NCBI RefSeq assembly: GCF_003075435.1
Contig: NZ_QCZJ01000005.1
Coordinates: forward strand, 186,001 to 250,000
Direction of reading: 5' to 3'
Length of the DNA stretch: 64,000 nt
DNA from: Terrimonas sp.
Lineage (GTDB): Bacteria > Bacteroidota > Bacteroidia > Chitinophagales > Chitinophagaceae
The notes under the pieces are model-generated. The model worked only from the letters and a program-made list of their open reading frames with translations. It did not search any database and was not told the origin of the DNA. How positions within the stretch are numbered: position 1 is the first letter of the stretch; each line of letters starts with the position of its first letter. The translations under genes were made by a program, and so were the position numbers. This document shows, in pieces, positions 44,238-53,144 of the stretch.

Positions 44238-45464
44238 ATGTTGGGCGATAGGTTTTCGTCCGGAAATTTTATCCTTAGTAATGATTTTATCGTGACAGAA
44301 CAGCAGCAAATCGCTTCACTTTTATATAAATATCTGCAAGGATCGCTTACAGAAACAGAAACCTTTGTTCTTGAAACTTGGAGGATGCAATCTGAAGCTA
44401 ATCAGCGGTTCTTTGAAGTACTGCAAAATGATGAACAGGTAAGCCAGTGGATTGCTGAGAATCATCCCAACAGATTACAAGATTTTGAAGAAAGAATTTA
44501 TGCGAAAGTATTGCACAAAATTTCATATTTACGGGTTACTCCAATATATAAACGTGCTTGGTTTCGGGTGGCTGTTGCGGCATCTGTTTTTTTTCTTGCT
44601 GGCTTAATTTACTGGACAAATTTCCCTAAAAAGCAGGCTGACATTATTGAAGTTACAAATTTTAAACCTACAAACGATATTGAAGCACCTAAATTCACAA
44701 AAGCTACTATTACTCTGGCTGATGGTAAAATTATTGCTGTTGATGATTTAACTGCCATTTCGCAAAGCAGCGTACAGCTTACGAAAACAGCTGATGGAAA
44801 CATTGTTTATTCAGGAAATTCGGAAGAATCAGTTTACAATACGCTTACTAATCCCAAAGGAAGTAAGGTAATAGATTTAAAATTAAGCGATGGTTCACAT
44901 GTGTGGTTGAATGTCGGCTCATCCATTTCATATCCTGTTGCATTTTCCGGAAAGGAAAGAAAAGTAACTATTACCGGTGAGGCATATTTTGAAGTCGTTC
45001 ATAATGAGTCAATTCCTTTTAAGGTATCCAAAGGTGGAACAGTGATAACAGTTTTAGGAACACATTTTAATGTAAACGCTTATGAAGATGAGGCTTTTAT
45101 TAAAGTGAGTTTGCTTGAAGGTTCTATAAAAGTCATGAAAGATCAGCAAGAATCTCCTGTAATGCATGCTGGTCAGCAGGCTATAGTAACAAGCGATATA
45201 AAAATTAGAAACAATATTGCTATGGATGAAGTTATGGCGTGGAGAAATGGCATTTTTAAATTTAACAAAACGGATATTCAGTCTATGATGCGCCAGGCTG
45301 AACGTTGGTATAATATACAGGTTGCCTATCCTAAAGGAATTCCACCTGAAATATTTACAGGTGAAATATCACGTGATGTGAATCTTTCAGAGTTTGTAAA
45401 AATTCTAAGGTATAGTGATGTGAGAACAAATATTTCAGGGAATGTGCTTACCATTAACCCATAA
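44238..45464 (+). CDS. FecR-type anti-sigma factor (module 3)
   Basis: 408 residues. Cytoplasmic N-terminal part ('LLYKYLQGSLTETETFVLET'), one membrane helix ('RVAVAASVFFLAGLIYW', about 111-128), then the FecR domain ('NPKGSKVIDLKLSDGSHVWL', 'KVTITGEAYFEVVHN', 'VLGTHFNVNAYED') and the C-terminal 'MRQAERWYNIQVAYPKG'. It begins 72 bp after the sigma gene. By family knowledge it sequesters or activates the sigma factor in response to the STN domain of the receptor encoded next. Confidence 0.92.
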   Translation: MLGDRFSSGNFILSNDFIVTEQQQIASLLYKYLQGSLTETETFVLETWRMQSEANQRFFEVLQNDEQVSQWIAENHPNRLQDFEERIYAKVLHKISYLRVTPIYKRAWFRVAVAASVFFLAGLIYWTNFPKKQADIIEVTNFKPTNDIEAPKFTKATITLADGKIIAVDDLTAISQSSVQLTKTADGNIVYSGNSEESVYNTLTNPKGSKVIDLKLSDGSHVWLNVGSSISYPVAFSGKERKVTITGEAYFEVVHNESIPFKVSKGGTVITVLGTHFNVNAYEDEAFIKVSLLEGSIKVMKDQQESPVMHAGQQAIVTSDIKIRNNIAMDEVMAWRNGIFKFNKTDIQSMMRQAERWYNIQVAYPKGIPPEIFTGEISRDVNLSEFVKILRYSDVRTNISGNVLTINP

Positions 45465-45530
45465 CCTTAAAAACGCTAAAATAAGAAAACAAATTTTTTT
45501 GTTTTTGAAAAAATGAGTTGACACAAAAAA

Positions 45531-45556
45531 GCCAGGAGTGGTGAAGCACTACTGGC
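45531..45556 (+). promoter_or_regulatory. Leader hairpin between fecR and susC (module 3)
   Basis: GCCAGGAGTG (45531-45540), loop GTGAAG, CACTACTGGC (45547-45556); 9 of 10 bases pair. It lies just before the SusC gene and could be a 5' leader structure or an attenuator. No T tract follows directly. Confidence 0.45.
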
Positions 45557-45628
45557 GAGAGTTTGGGTCAATTTTTTAGACAATTGGTAAAACTGTTTTA
45601 TTCATTTAACCCAAAACAAAACAAAGGT

Positions 45629-48600
45629 ATGGAATTAAATTTTCCTTTTCCCTTTGGGTGGCCAAATTATGTCAGTAAATTGATGGCCTCCACGGGAAAA
45701 TTAACCAAAGCGCTGTTGATTATGAAGTTAACTGCTTTTCTTCTTCTGTCAGCATGCCTCCAAGTAAGTGCTATAGGATTCAGTCAGCAAATTACCTTGA
45801 AGGTCAAAAAAAAGTCACTCGAACAGGTCTGTTTAGAAATTGGTAAGCAAAGTGGGTATCAGTTTTTTTTTAATGAACGATTGTTGAAAGACGCTAAAAA
45901 AATTTCTGTTGAGTTGGAAAATTCTACCATTGAGCAGGCACTGTATGCATGCTTTAAAGATCAACCATTCAATTATGCTATCATAAAAAAAACAATAGTA
46001 GTAACAAAAAAGGAAAATGTTAGCACGGATGTGGTTATGGAGTATCCGCAGCCTCCTACAGAGATTAGCGGTAAGATTATGGATGAGAATGGTAATGTTC
46101 TGCCTGGGGCAACCATTAAAGTAAAAGGAAGGAATGAGACTGCAATAGCAGATGAAAATGGAAGGTTCGTCATTGCTGCTGATAAAGGCGATAGGCTCGT
46201 GTTTTCTTTTGTCGGCTTTGAGATGCAGGAAGTATTGATTGGAGAACGGAATAACATCAATATTGTAATGAAAATAGCAAGACAAAATCTTGATGAAACT
46301 GTGATCATAGGTTATGGTAAAACAAGCGTTCGAAAAAATACGGCTGCAGTGTCAACGCTCAGAGGTGAAAGCCTCACTAACCTTCCTCTTCCAACATTGG
46401 GCGATGGTTTGGCTGGCAGAGTACCTGGTTTAATTGTAACAAGCAGTGGCGGTGGACCGGGTAAAGTGCCTACTATTTCAATTCGTGGCGGCGAGACGCC
46501 TGTTTATGTAATTGATGATATTATCTCAAGTGAGTTCGATTTTCGAACACTGAATATCAATGATATTGAAAATATCAGTTTTCTTAAAGATGCAGGGGCT
46601 GCCGGTATTTATGGGCTGGTAGCCGGAGGAGGTGTGGTTTTAGTTACTACCAAAAGAGGGAGCGCTGGTAAAATGTCAGCCAGATATGACTTCTCTTACG
46701 ATTTGAGTCAGCCTACAATCTTAGATAAAAAATTAACAAGCTATGAAGTGCTTTTATCAATAAATCAGCAATTTGCTAATGCAGGTCAACCTCTCCCATT
46801 TTCTGAGGAAGTGCTTCAGACATACCGGGATCAAACCGATCCTTTAAATTATCCAAATACAGATTGGCAAAAGCTTACGCTTAAAAAATTTGCACCTCAA
46901 AAAAGACATAATATTTCTGTAAATGCAGGTAACAAACAATTGCAATTTTATGGTTCTATCGGTTATTTTGATCAAGGAACCTTATACAAGTTTAACACCA
47001 ATTGGCTCAAACGTTATAATTATAGAATAAACGTGACGGGCAATTTCGAAAAGATAGGATTAAAAACAACATTAGGCATTTATGGCGTATCGGAAGAATT
47101 GCGACTCCCCAATAGCCAGTATGGCACAGGATATAATTTTATATGGGGGCATATACAGAATCGAGGTCCTTATGAGTCTGCTTTTGCTGATGAAGCACAA
47201 ACCAGGTATGCAGCAGGCGCCGATAATCCACTTGTAGAGATGGATCCCCGTTCTGGCTATAATCGTACTGAAAATAGAAATCTGAACGGTTTATTAAATA
47301 TTACCTGGTCTGTTCCCAAAATTGGGGGGCTTGAAGTTAGAGTAAATGGTAATTTCAGACAGGATCAAAGCTGGAATAAAAGCTGGTCGGCTACAGCACC
47401 ACAATACAGTATTGGTAGTGATGTACCGTTAGCACAAAACACACCCAATCTTTCTGCCAGCGCAGGTAGTGGTTATTCTTATACATTACAGGCTCTATTA
47501 GGATATGACCGCACTTTTCTTAAAAAACACACAATTTCACTTCTTGGTGGGTATGAGGAGAATTATGGCTATTCTGAAAATCTGAGCGCTTCCCGATCCA
47601 GTTATCTGTTCAATATCGATCAACTGTTTGCCGGTCCTAATGCGGGTATGCAAAATAATGGATCATCGTCCGAGAGTGCAAGAGCAGCCTATCTCGGCCG
47701 TCTGAAATACGATTATCAAAGCAAATATTTTTTTGAGGGAAGCTTCAGATACGATGGCAATGGCAATCTCTTTCCAAGAGATAAAAGATGGGGATTTTTC
47801 CCCTCGGGATCCTTGGCATGGCTGATTTCTAAAGAGAATTTTTTTGATTTGCTTAACCAGAAGAATATACTTAATTATCTAAAGTTGAGAGCATCTTATG
47901 GTACTATTGGTCAAAACAGTAATGCTGGTAATTTTGACTACATACCAGGGTATAGTATCAATACACAAGCTTACGTAATAGACGGGCAGTTGGTTCCAGG
48001 TTTCGGTAATCCGGGTTTTGCAAGCCCGGATATCACCTGGTTTTCCCAGGAATCATTCAATGTTGGTGTTGATTTTACCAGTTTAAATAATCGCTTAAGC
48101 GGAACTTTTGATTACTTCTACAATAGAACAACTAATTATCTGGCTTCTCCCTCCGGTGTCAGTTACACTGATCCATTAGGTGCAAGTTTGCCCACGGTGA
48201 ATTCTAACGGCGCATTTAGGCGGGGCGGTTATGAATTTAGCCTCCGTTATAACGGACGGATTGGAAACTTAGAGTATAATGCAGGTATAAATTTTGTGAA
48301 ATTTGACCAATTATGGGAAGTGAACCCTAACGAGGACAGCGCTACACTCAAAAACCCATATACCCGCACTACTTATCAGACTGGTTATTACGGCTCCGGA
48401 TTACATGCCTACGGCTATTACCAAAGTGCCCAGGATATTCTTATGAATCCTACACTAAATAACGTGTCAGGTCTTTTAGCGCCTGGTGATATTTGGTATG
48501 AAGACACTAATGGAGATGGTAAAATAGATAATGCAGATTATCGGCGTATTGGGTCAAATACTTTCCCAAGAATTAACTACGGGTTTACTTTAGACTTAAG

Positions 48601-49036
48601 ATATCATAGCTGGATGTTCAACATGTTATGGCAAGGAAGTGGTAGCCGTAGCGTCTATCTTGGTGATAGAATTCAAACCTCACGGATATATCTCTTTCAA
48701 CTGGATTACTGGACCTCTACAAATCAGAATGCTCAATTCCCTCGTCCTATCTCGGTAGCAAACAATGGAAGCAATAATATAGCAACAAGTGATTTTTGGA
48801 TAGTAGATGGAAGGTATATTCGGCTGAAATCCCTTCAAATCAGTTATGATTTCAAGAAAGGCTTACTGAGAAATGTTAAGTTTATTTCCGATTTACGGCT
48901 CACTTTGAGTGGCACAAACCTGCTTACTTTCTCTCCCCTTAATAAGTACTACATGGATGCTGAAACAGGGAGTACAAACAATTACGACTATCCTACTCAA
49001 CGTGTATATTCTGCTTCTATCAATGTAGGGTTTTAA
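45629..49036 (+). CDS. SusC/RagA-type TonB-dependent receptor with STN domain (module 3)
   Basis: 1,135 residues from ATG 45629 (a TTG at 45563 would add 22). The true signal peptide starts about 31 residues in ('MKLTAFLLLSACLQVSA'). STN domain ('LEQVCLEIGKQSGYQFFF'), carboxypeptidase-D-like domain ('GNVLPGATIKVKGRNETA'), plug and SusC signature ('NINDIENISFLKDAGAAGIY' then 'GGGVVLVTTKRG'), and barrel. The C-terminus is '.. VYSASINVGF'. It should import the glycan handled by the enzymes at 51-64 kb. The SusD partner follows within 25 bp. Confidence 0.95.
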   Translation: MELNFPFPFGWPNYVSKLMASTGKLTKALLIMKLTAFLLLSACLQVSAIGFSQQITLKVKKKSLEQVCLEIGKQSGYQFFFNERLLKDAKKISVELENSTIEQALYACFKDQPFNYAIIKKTIVVTKKENVSTDVVMEYPQPPTEISGKIMDENGNVLPGATIKVKGRNETAIADENGRFVIAADKGDRLVFSFVGFEMQEVLIGERNNINIVMKIARQNLDETVIIGYGKTSVRKNTAAVSTLRGESLTNLPLPTLGDGLAGRVPGLIVTSSGGGPGKVPTISIRGGETPVYVIDDIISSEFDFRTLNINDIENISFLKDAGAAGIYGLVAGGGVVLVTTKRGSAGKMSARYDFSYDLSQPTILDKKLTSYEVLLSINQQFANAGQPLPFSEEVLQTYRDQTDPLNYPNTDWQKLTLKKFAPQKRHNISVNAGNKQLQFYGSIGYFDQGTLYKFNTNWLKRYNYRINVTGNFEKIGLKTTLGIYGVSEELRLPNSQYGTGYNFIWGHIQNRGPYESAFADEAQTRYAAGADNPLVEMDPRSGYNRTENRNLNGLLNITWSVPKIGGLEVRVNGNFRQDQSWNKSWSATAPQYSIGSDVPLAQNTPNLSASAGSGYSYTLQALLGYDRTFLKKHTISLLGGYEENYGYSENLSASRSSYLFNIDQLFAGPNAGMQNNGSSSESARAAYLGRLKYDYQSKYFFEGSFRYDGNGNLFPRDKRWGFFPSGSLAWLISKENFFDLLNQKNILNYLKLRASYGTIGQNSNAGNFDYIPGYSINTQAYVIDGQLVPGFGNPGFASPDITWFSQESFNVGVDFTSLNNRLSGTFDYFYNRTTNYLASPSGVSYTDPLGASLPTVNSNGAFRRGGYEFSLRYNGRIGNLEYNAGINFVKFDQLWEVNPNEDSATLKNPYTRTTYQTGYYGSGLHAYGYYQSAQDILMNPTLNNVSGLLAPGDIWYEDTNGDGKIDNADYRRIGSNTFPRINYGFTLDLRYHSWMFNMLWQGSGSRSVYLGDRIQTSRIYLFQLDYWTSTNQNAQFPRPISVANNGSNNIATSDFWIVDGRYIRLKSLQISYDFKKGLLRNVKFISDLRLTLSGTNLLTFSPLNKYYMDAETGSTNNYDYPTQRVYSASINVGF

Positions 49037-49060
49037 TTATTGACTGTAAAAAACATTACA

Positions 49061-50863
49061 ATGAAAACCTCAGTTATGATTTATACTGCATTCACAATTA
49101 ACGTTCTATTGTGTTTGTCTTGTAAAAAAAATATTCTTGATACAGAGCCTTTTGACAAATTTGATGAAAACACTGTATGGAACTCACGTGCTACAGCAGA
49201 TGCATTTATTAATGGAGCTTATGCAAGTATTCTGGGCGTTTATTCAACATCTCCTTCGCATGTGCAGTTCGATGCGTATACCACCAACAGTGTCGTGAAT
49301 GCAGCGGGTAATGGCAGCAATGTAGCACTTGAAACTTTTGACAGGTATTCCGATTTTGGTTTCAATCGCTTCAGCAATATCAGACGTTGCAATCTTGTGT
49401 TAAATAAAGCCCCTTCTTCTGCAGGATTAACAGATTCAGATAAAAAGGAGTTAGTTGCTGAAGCACGTTTCCTGAAGGCTATGGCTTATTTTGATCTTGC
49501 CAGAAAGTTTGGAAGAGTAATGTGGATAGATACATTACTAACACCTGATGATAATTTTAAGCTACCCCTTACTTCAAGCGTGGGAGAAACCTATGACAAG
49601 ATTATACAACTGCTTGATGCTGCGATTCCCGGACTTCCAAAGACTGCCAAAGCGGGGAAAGCCAGTTGTTATGCTGCCCTCGCATTAAAGAGTGAGGTTG
49701 CCTTGCAAGCAGCAGCTTACTCTGGCAATGATGCTTATTATGACAAAGCGATAGCCGCAGCTGATACCATCATTAACAGTGGTAAATATTCAATGGAGAG
49801 TGATTACGAGGGCATGTTCAATGAAACAAAAAAAAATTCACCTGAAATTATTTTTGCTATCTATCGCAGCAAGGTTAATACGAATTGTGAAAACATAAGT
49901 GATTTACAGAACGTAATGCCTAATACTAATAATGGATCTGTGGCGGCTCGTGGGGGTTATCCATTTTTTAAAGTTGATGGTATTTTTCTTGGGTGGACCT
50001 GGTGGGGTGTTTCACAGAACCTGGTAGATGATTATCTGGTAATAGACCAGTCTGATCCCCTGAAAGCCGTGAAGTGGAATGAGACTTCACAATTTACAAA
50101 CAATGTTACCAGAATCAGTCCTACCAGTAGTATAATTGAAGACACAGGTCGCTTAACCGGCAATAGTGATGTAAGCGCTTTAATGTATCAGCATCGTGAC
50201 AAAAGATTTTACGCTAGTGTCGTTTACGATTCATGTACATGGTTTGGTGAATCCATTTCAATGAAAGTGAAAGGTAATTTATATAGGCTCACCAATGGTG
50301 CATTGGGGCCGCACATGAGCCCTTCTAATTATCTCTGGCGTAAAGGAGTTTATAATGTTAGTCCCAGAGTGGCCGCAGGCGTGCCAACAGACTATCATTG
50401 GGTGGTATTTAGATTAGGCCGGGTTTACCTTAATAAGGCTGAGGCTTTATTAAGACAGGGAAAAATAGCTGAAGCAGTTCAGTCTCTTAATGTTACTCGT
50501 ACGTTGCATGGTCAGCTACCACCATCCACTGCCGGTTCCGCTACAGAGGCCTGGATTGACTACAAAAGGGAACGGAGGGTTGACCTTGCTAAAGAATTTG
50601 ATTATTACTGGAGCTTACTCCGTTGGGGAAAATATGGTGGGGATGCTAATCATGGTATAGCCCCTTCTGGAGATATTCCTGAGTTAACTGAACCGGCTAC
50701 TTTTATAGAAATCAATGAAAACCGTACCGGCTATAGCGTGCAGCATCTGGTGTTTCTTAATCAGAATCAAAGAAAATTTACTGCGAACAGACGTTACCTA
50801 TTCCCAATTCCTCAGGGACAAATAGAGCGCAACGAAATGTTAGCTCAGAACGAAAACTGGTAA
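49061..50863 (+). CDS. SusD/RagB family nutrient-binding lipoprotein (module 3)
   Basis: 600 residues from ATG 49061 (a TTG 21 bp upstream is possible). Lipobox 'LLCLSC' near residue 20. SusD blocks: 'LDTEPFDKFDENTVWNSRAT', 'ELVAEARFLKAMAYFDLARK', 'FRLGRVYLNKAEALLRQGKI', 'DYKRERRVDLAKEFDYYWSL' and 'RRYLFPIPQGQIERNEML'. It is longer than the other two SusD proteins here. It forms the ligand-binding lid on the receptor at 45629. A third surface lipoprotein gene follows 22 bp downstream. Confidence 0.95.
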   Translation: MKTSVMIYTAFTINVLLCLSCKKNILDTEPFDKFDENTVWNSRATADAFINGAYASILGVYSTSPSHVQFDAYTTNSVVNAAGNGSNVALETFDRYSDFGFNRFSNIRRCNLVLNKAPSSAGLTDSDKKELVAEARFLKAMAYFDLARKFGRVMWIDTLLTPDDNFKLPLTSSVGETYDKIIQLLDAAIPGLPKTAKAGKASCYAALALKSEVALQAAAYSGNDAYYDKAIAAADTIINSGKYSMESDYEGMFNETKKNSPEIIFAIYRSKVNTNCENISDLQNVMPNTNNGSVAARGGYPFFKVDGIFLGWTWWGVSQNLVDDYLVIDQSDPLKAVKWNETSQFTNNVTRISPTSSIIEDTGRLTGNSDVSALMYQHRDKRFYASVVYDSCTWFGESISMKVKGNLYRLTNGALGPHMSPSNYLWRKGVYNVSPRVAAGVPTDYHWVVFRLGRVYLNKAEALLRQGKIAEAVQSLNVTRTLHGQLPPSTAGSATEAWIDYKRERRVDLAKEFDYYWSLLRWGKYGGDANHGIAPSGDIPELTEPATFIEINENRTGYSVQHLVFLNQNQRKFTANRRYLFPIPQGQIERNEMLAQNENW

Positions 50864-50885
50864 AGTATTATTTTAAAAATTGTAT

Positions 50886-51392
50886 ATGAAAAAATATTTA
50901 AAAGTAAACATATTGGTATTACCGACAGTTGTGTTTATACTTTCATCTTGTCTTAAAAGTGGCTTAAACAAAGATCTCCCAGCTTTTGCTGATGCAAAAA
51001 TTACAGATATTTTTTTCGAATATCGTTATCTTGATTCAGACAGTCATTCATCTGATGGAAGTAATTTGGTAAGAGTAGTTCAATTGCCTGTATCTAACAA
51101 AGAGTTCAAGTTAAAAGAAAGTACTCCCGGAGCACCAACAGATTCTATAATAGCAACTGTTACAGTGCCATCTTCAGACAAATTTACTCCCCAAACAGAA
51201 CGGGATAAAGTGACCGCATCATATTTGGTATGTAAAACAAATATATCCACTGCTGCCAGGATAGAACCAGTAGCTACGGCTCCTAAAATGGGTACGCCTG
51301 GCGACTTCTCACTCCCTCGGCAATATAAAGTTATCGCCGCTGACGGACAAGTCGAAAGAATTTGGACCCTAAAAATTATATTGGCTAAATAA
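50886..51392 (+). CDS. Surface lipoprotein following susD (DUF5018-like)
   Basis: 168 residues from ATG 50886; lipobox 'FILSSC' (acylated cysteine near residue 22). The mature start 'LKSGLNKDLPAFADAKITDI', then 'FFEYRYLDSD', is the pattern of small lipoproteins found after susCD in Chitinophagaceae, often labelled DUF5018-like. A beta-sandwich end ('QYKVIAADGQVERIWTLKII') is plausible. It is probably a surface glycan-binding accessory (SusE/F position). A hairpin at 51416 follows it, so later genes may be less expressed. Confidence 0.72.
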   Translation: MKKYLKVNILVLPTVVFILSSCLKSGLNKDLPAFADAKITDIFFEYRYLDSDSHSSDGSNLVRVVQLPVSNKEFKLKESTPGAPTDSIIATVTVPSSDKFTPQTERDKVTASYLVCKTNISTAARIEPVATAPKMGTPGDFSLPRQYKVIAADGQVERIWTLKIILAK

Positions 51393-51415
51393 TTTCTTCT
51401 ATTTAAACACATTCG

Positions 51416-51440
51416 GCAGAAAGGCTTCTTGCCTTTCTGC
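51416..51440 (+). terminator. Hairpin after the SusCD-lipoprotein genes
   Basis: GCAGAAAGGC (51416-51425), loop TTCTT, GCCTTTCTGC (51431-51440): a perfect 10-bp stem. The following sequence is only mildly T rich, so partial termination or mRNA 3'-end protection is likely. Confidence 0.65.
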
Positions 51441-51476
51441 TTCTAATTGCGCTATTTGCTTAAAATTATCTGAATA

Positions 51477-53081
51477 ATGATAACTACTTCCATACTCCAT
51501 TCTTTTTTTACAAAGTCTCATTTTTTGAAAACATATTCATTGTTAATTCTCTTTTTAATGAATGCTGATCGGACGTTTTCTCAAAGTGGGAATACGATAA
51601 ACAAAATCTTATTTGTAGATGACTACTGGATTGATACATTAGAAAATTTACAGCGTACGCTTCATCAACCAAAAAAATATTCAAATTATCCGGTACTTGC
51701 AGGCAGTTACCCCTGGGAAAACAACATGGTGCAGACCAGACAGGGCCCGCAATGGATAGACGAAGAAAGAATATGGAAAATCTGGTATAACGCTGCAGGC
51801 AAATTAGGTCCGAAGGGGAGTGGGGGAGTAGAGGAGTATAATTTTGGCATGGCTATATGTCTTGCTACTTCTCGTGATTTAATTAATTGGGAAAAACCTT
51901 TCACAAGAACGATATCTTATTATGGATCTAAAGAAAACAATATAGTGCTTAATGGCTTAATCAGCGGACCCATATATGATAGAAATGAACCTGTTGCAGA
52001 TCGGAGATATAAAGCAATGCTTAACCAGTATAAAAATGGCGTAATGAGTTGGCATCCTATTTTTTCTTCTGACGGGGTTCATTGGAGCAATCCTGTAGAG
52101 GAAGGAGTTAAAGCCAGCGATGAAACTCAATTGCTTTATGATGAAATTTCTAAAGAATATCGATTTTATTGTAAGGGATTTCTGCCGGGTAAAATACGGG
52201 AAAAACTGATTGATGGCAGACCAATTCAACCAAATAATCATCGTTGTGTATATTTATCCACGAGCAAAGATTTCATTAAGTGGACTATACCCGAATTAGT
52301 ATTTCATGCTGATGAACTCGACCAGAAGATCGGAGCTAAACGTAATGTATCTGCCAAAGCTGATTCAAACAGACTTTACCCTACTGCGCAGTACGATAAT
52401 CCTAATCAGTATTATACAGATATCTATAGCATGGCGGTATTTAACTATGAAGGAATGTATATAGGCATGCCATGTATGTTCGACCAAACAGGGAGCCTGC
52501 GTAATAACTCTGCAGGACTATTATATCCTGAACTGGCAACTAGCAGAGATGGGTACAAATGGAACCGGGCTGGAAATAGAGATATCTTTCTATCACTGGG
52601 AAGCAAGGAAGACTTTGACGGCGGAAATATTTTGATGGCAGCGCATCCTATCATTAAAGATGAACAGGTTTGGTTTTACTATTTAGGACAGCCAGAAACA
52701 CACGATGGTGGAATTAGCCGTTTGTCGCGAGTTAATGGTGGCATAGGATTATCCAAATTACGGTTGGATGGCTTTATTTCGATTGATGCCGGAAATAAAC
52801 CTGGATTGCTTATAACTAAAGCTATTGACTTTACCGGTGATAATATCTGGCTAAATCTTGATGCTACCGGCGGAGAAGTTCTGGTGGAGCTACTCGATGC
52901 AAAAAATTTTAAACTTTTAAAAGGTTTCTCATTCGAGAATTGCATCCCTGTATCTTCTGATACAGTAGCTACTAAAGTACATTGGCAGAATCAAAGAGGA
53001 TTACAAAGCATTAAAGGTAAAAAAATAGTATTCCGCATAAAAATGAGCAATGCCAAACTTTATTCTATTCATGTTAAATAA
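51477..53081 (+). CDS. Secreted beta-propeller glycosidase-like protein (GH43/GH32-like)
   Basis: 534 residues with an N-terminal signal ('FLKTYSLLILFLMNADRTFS'). Repeated blade-like segments occur: 'WIDEERIWKIWYNAAG', 'CLATSRDLINWEKPF', 'PIFSSDGVHWSNPVEEG', 'CVYLSTSKDFIKWTIPELVF', 'ELATSRDGYKWNRAGNRDIF', 'QVWFYYLGQPETHDGG'. The S-x-D-x-x-x-W repeats are typical of five-bladed propeller enzymes (GH43, GH32, GH130) and sialidase-like proteins. A C-terminal beta-sandwich ('FTGDNIWLNLDATGGEVLVE') could be a binding domain. Exact family and activity are not clear. It is placed in the module 3 locus just after the surface lipoproteins. Confidence 0.72.
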   Translation: MITTSILHSFFTKSHFLKTYSLLILFLMNADRTFSQSGNTINKILFVDDYWIDTLENLQRTLHQPKKYSNYPVLAGSYPWENNMVQTRQGPQWIDEERIWKIWYNAAGKLGPKGSGGVEEYNFGMAICLATSRDLINWEKPFTRTISYYGSKENNIVLNGLISGPIYDRNEPVADRRYKAMLNQYKNGVMSWHPIFSSDGVHWSNPVEEGVKASDETQLLYDEISKEYRFYCKGFLPGKIREKLIDGRPIQPNNHRCVYLSTSKDFIKWTIPELVFHADELDQKIGAKRNVSAKADSNRLYPTAQYDNPNQYYTDIYSMAVFNYEGMYIGMPCMFDQTGSLRNNSAGLLYPELATSRDGYKWNRAGNRDIFLSLGSKEDFDGGNILMAAHPIIKDEQVWFYYLGQPETHDGGISRLSRVNGGIGLSKLRLDGFISIDAGNKPGLLITKAIDFTGDNIWLNLDATGGEVLVELLDAKNFKLLKGFSFENCIPVSSDTVATKVHWQNQRGLQSIKGKKIVFRIKMSNAKLYSIHVK

Positions 53082-53144
53082 AATTTTTGAAACGACAGAT
53101 AAATTAAGGCCTAGAGATAATAACTGAAAAGATTTAGACAGTTT

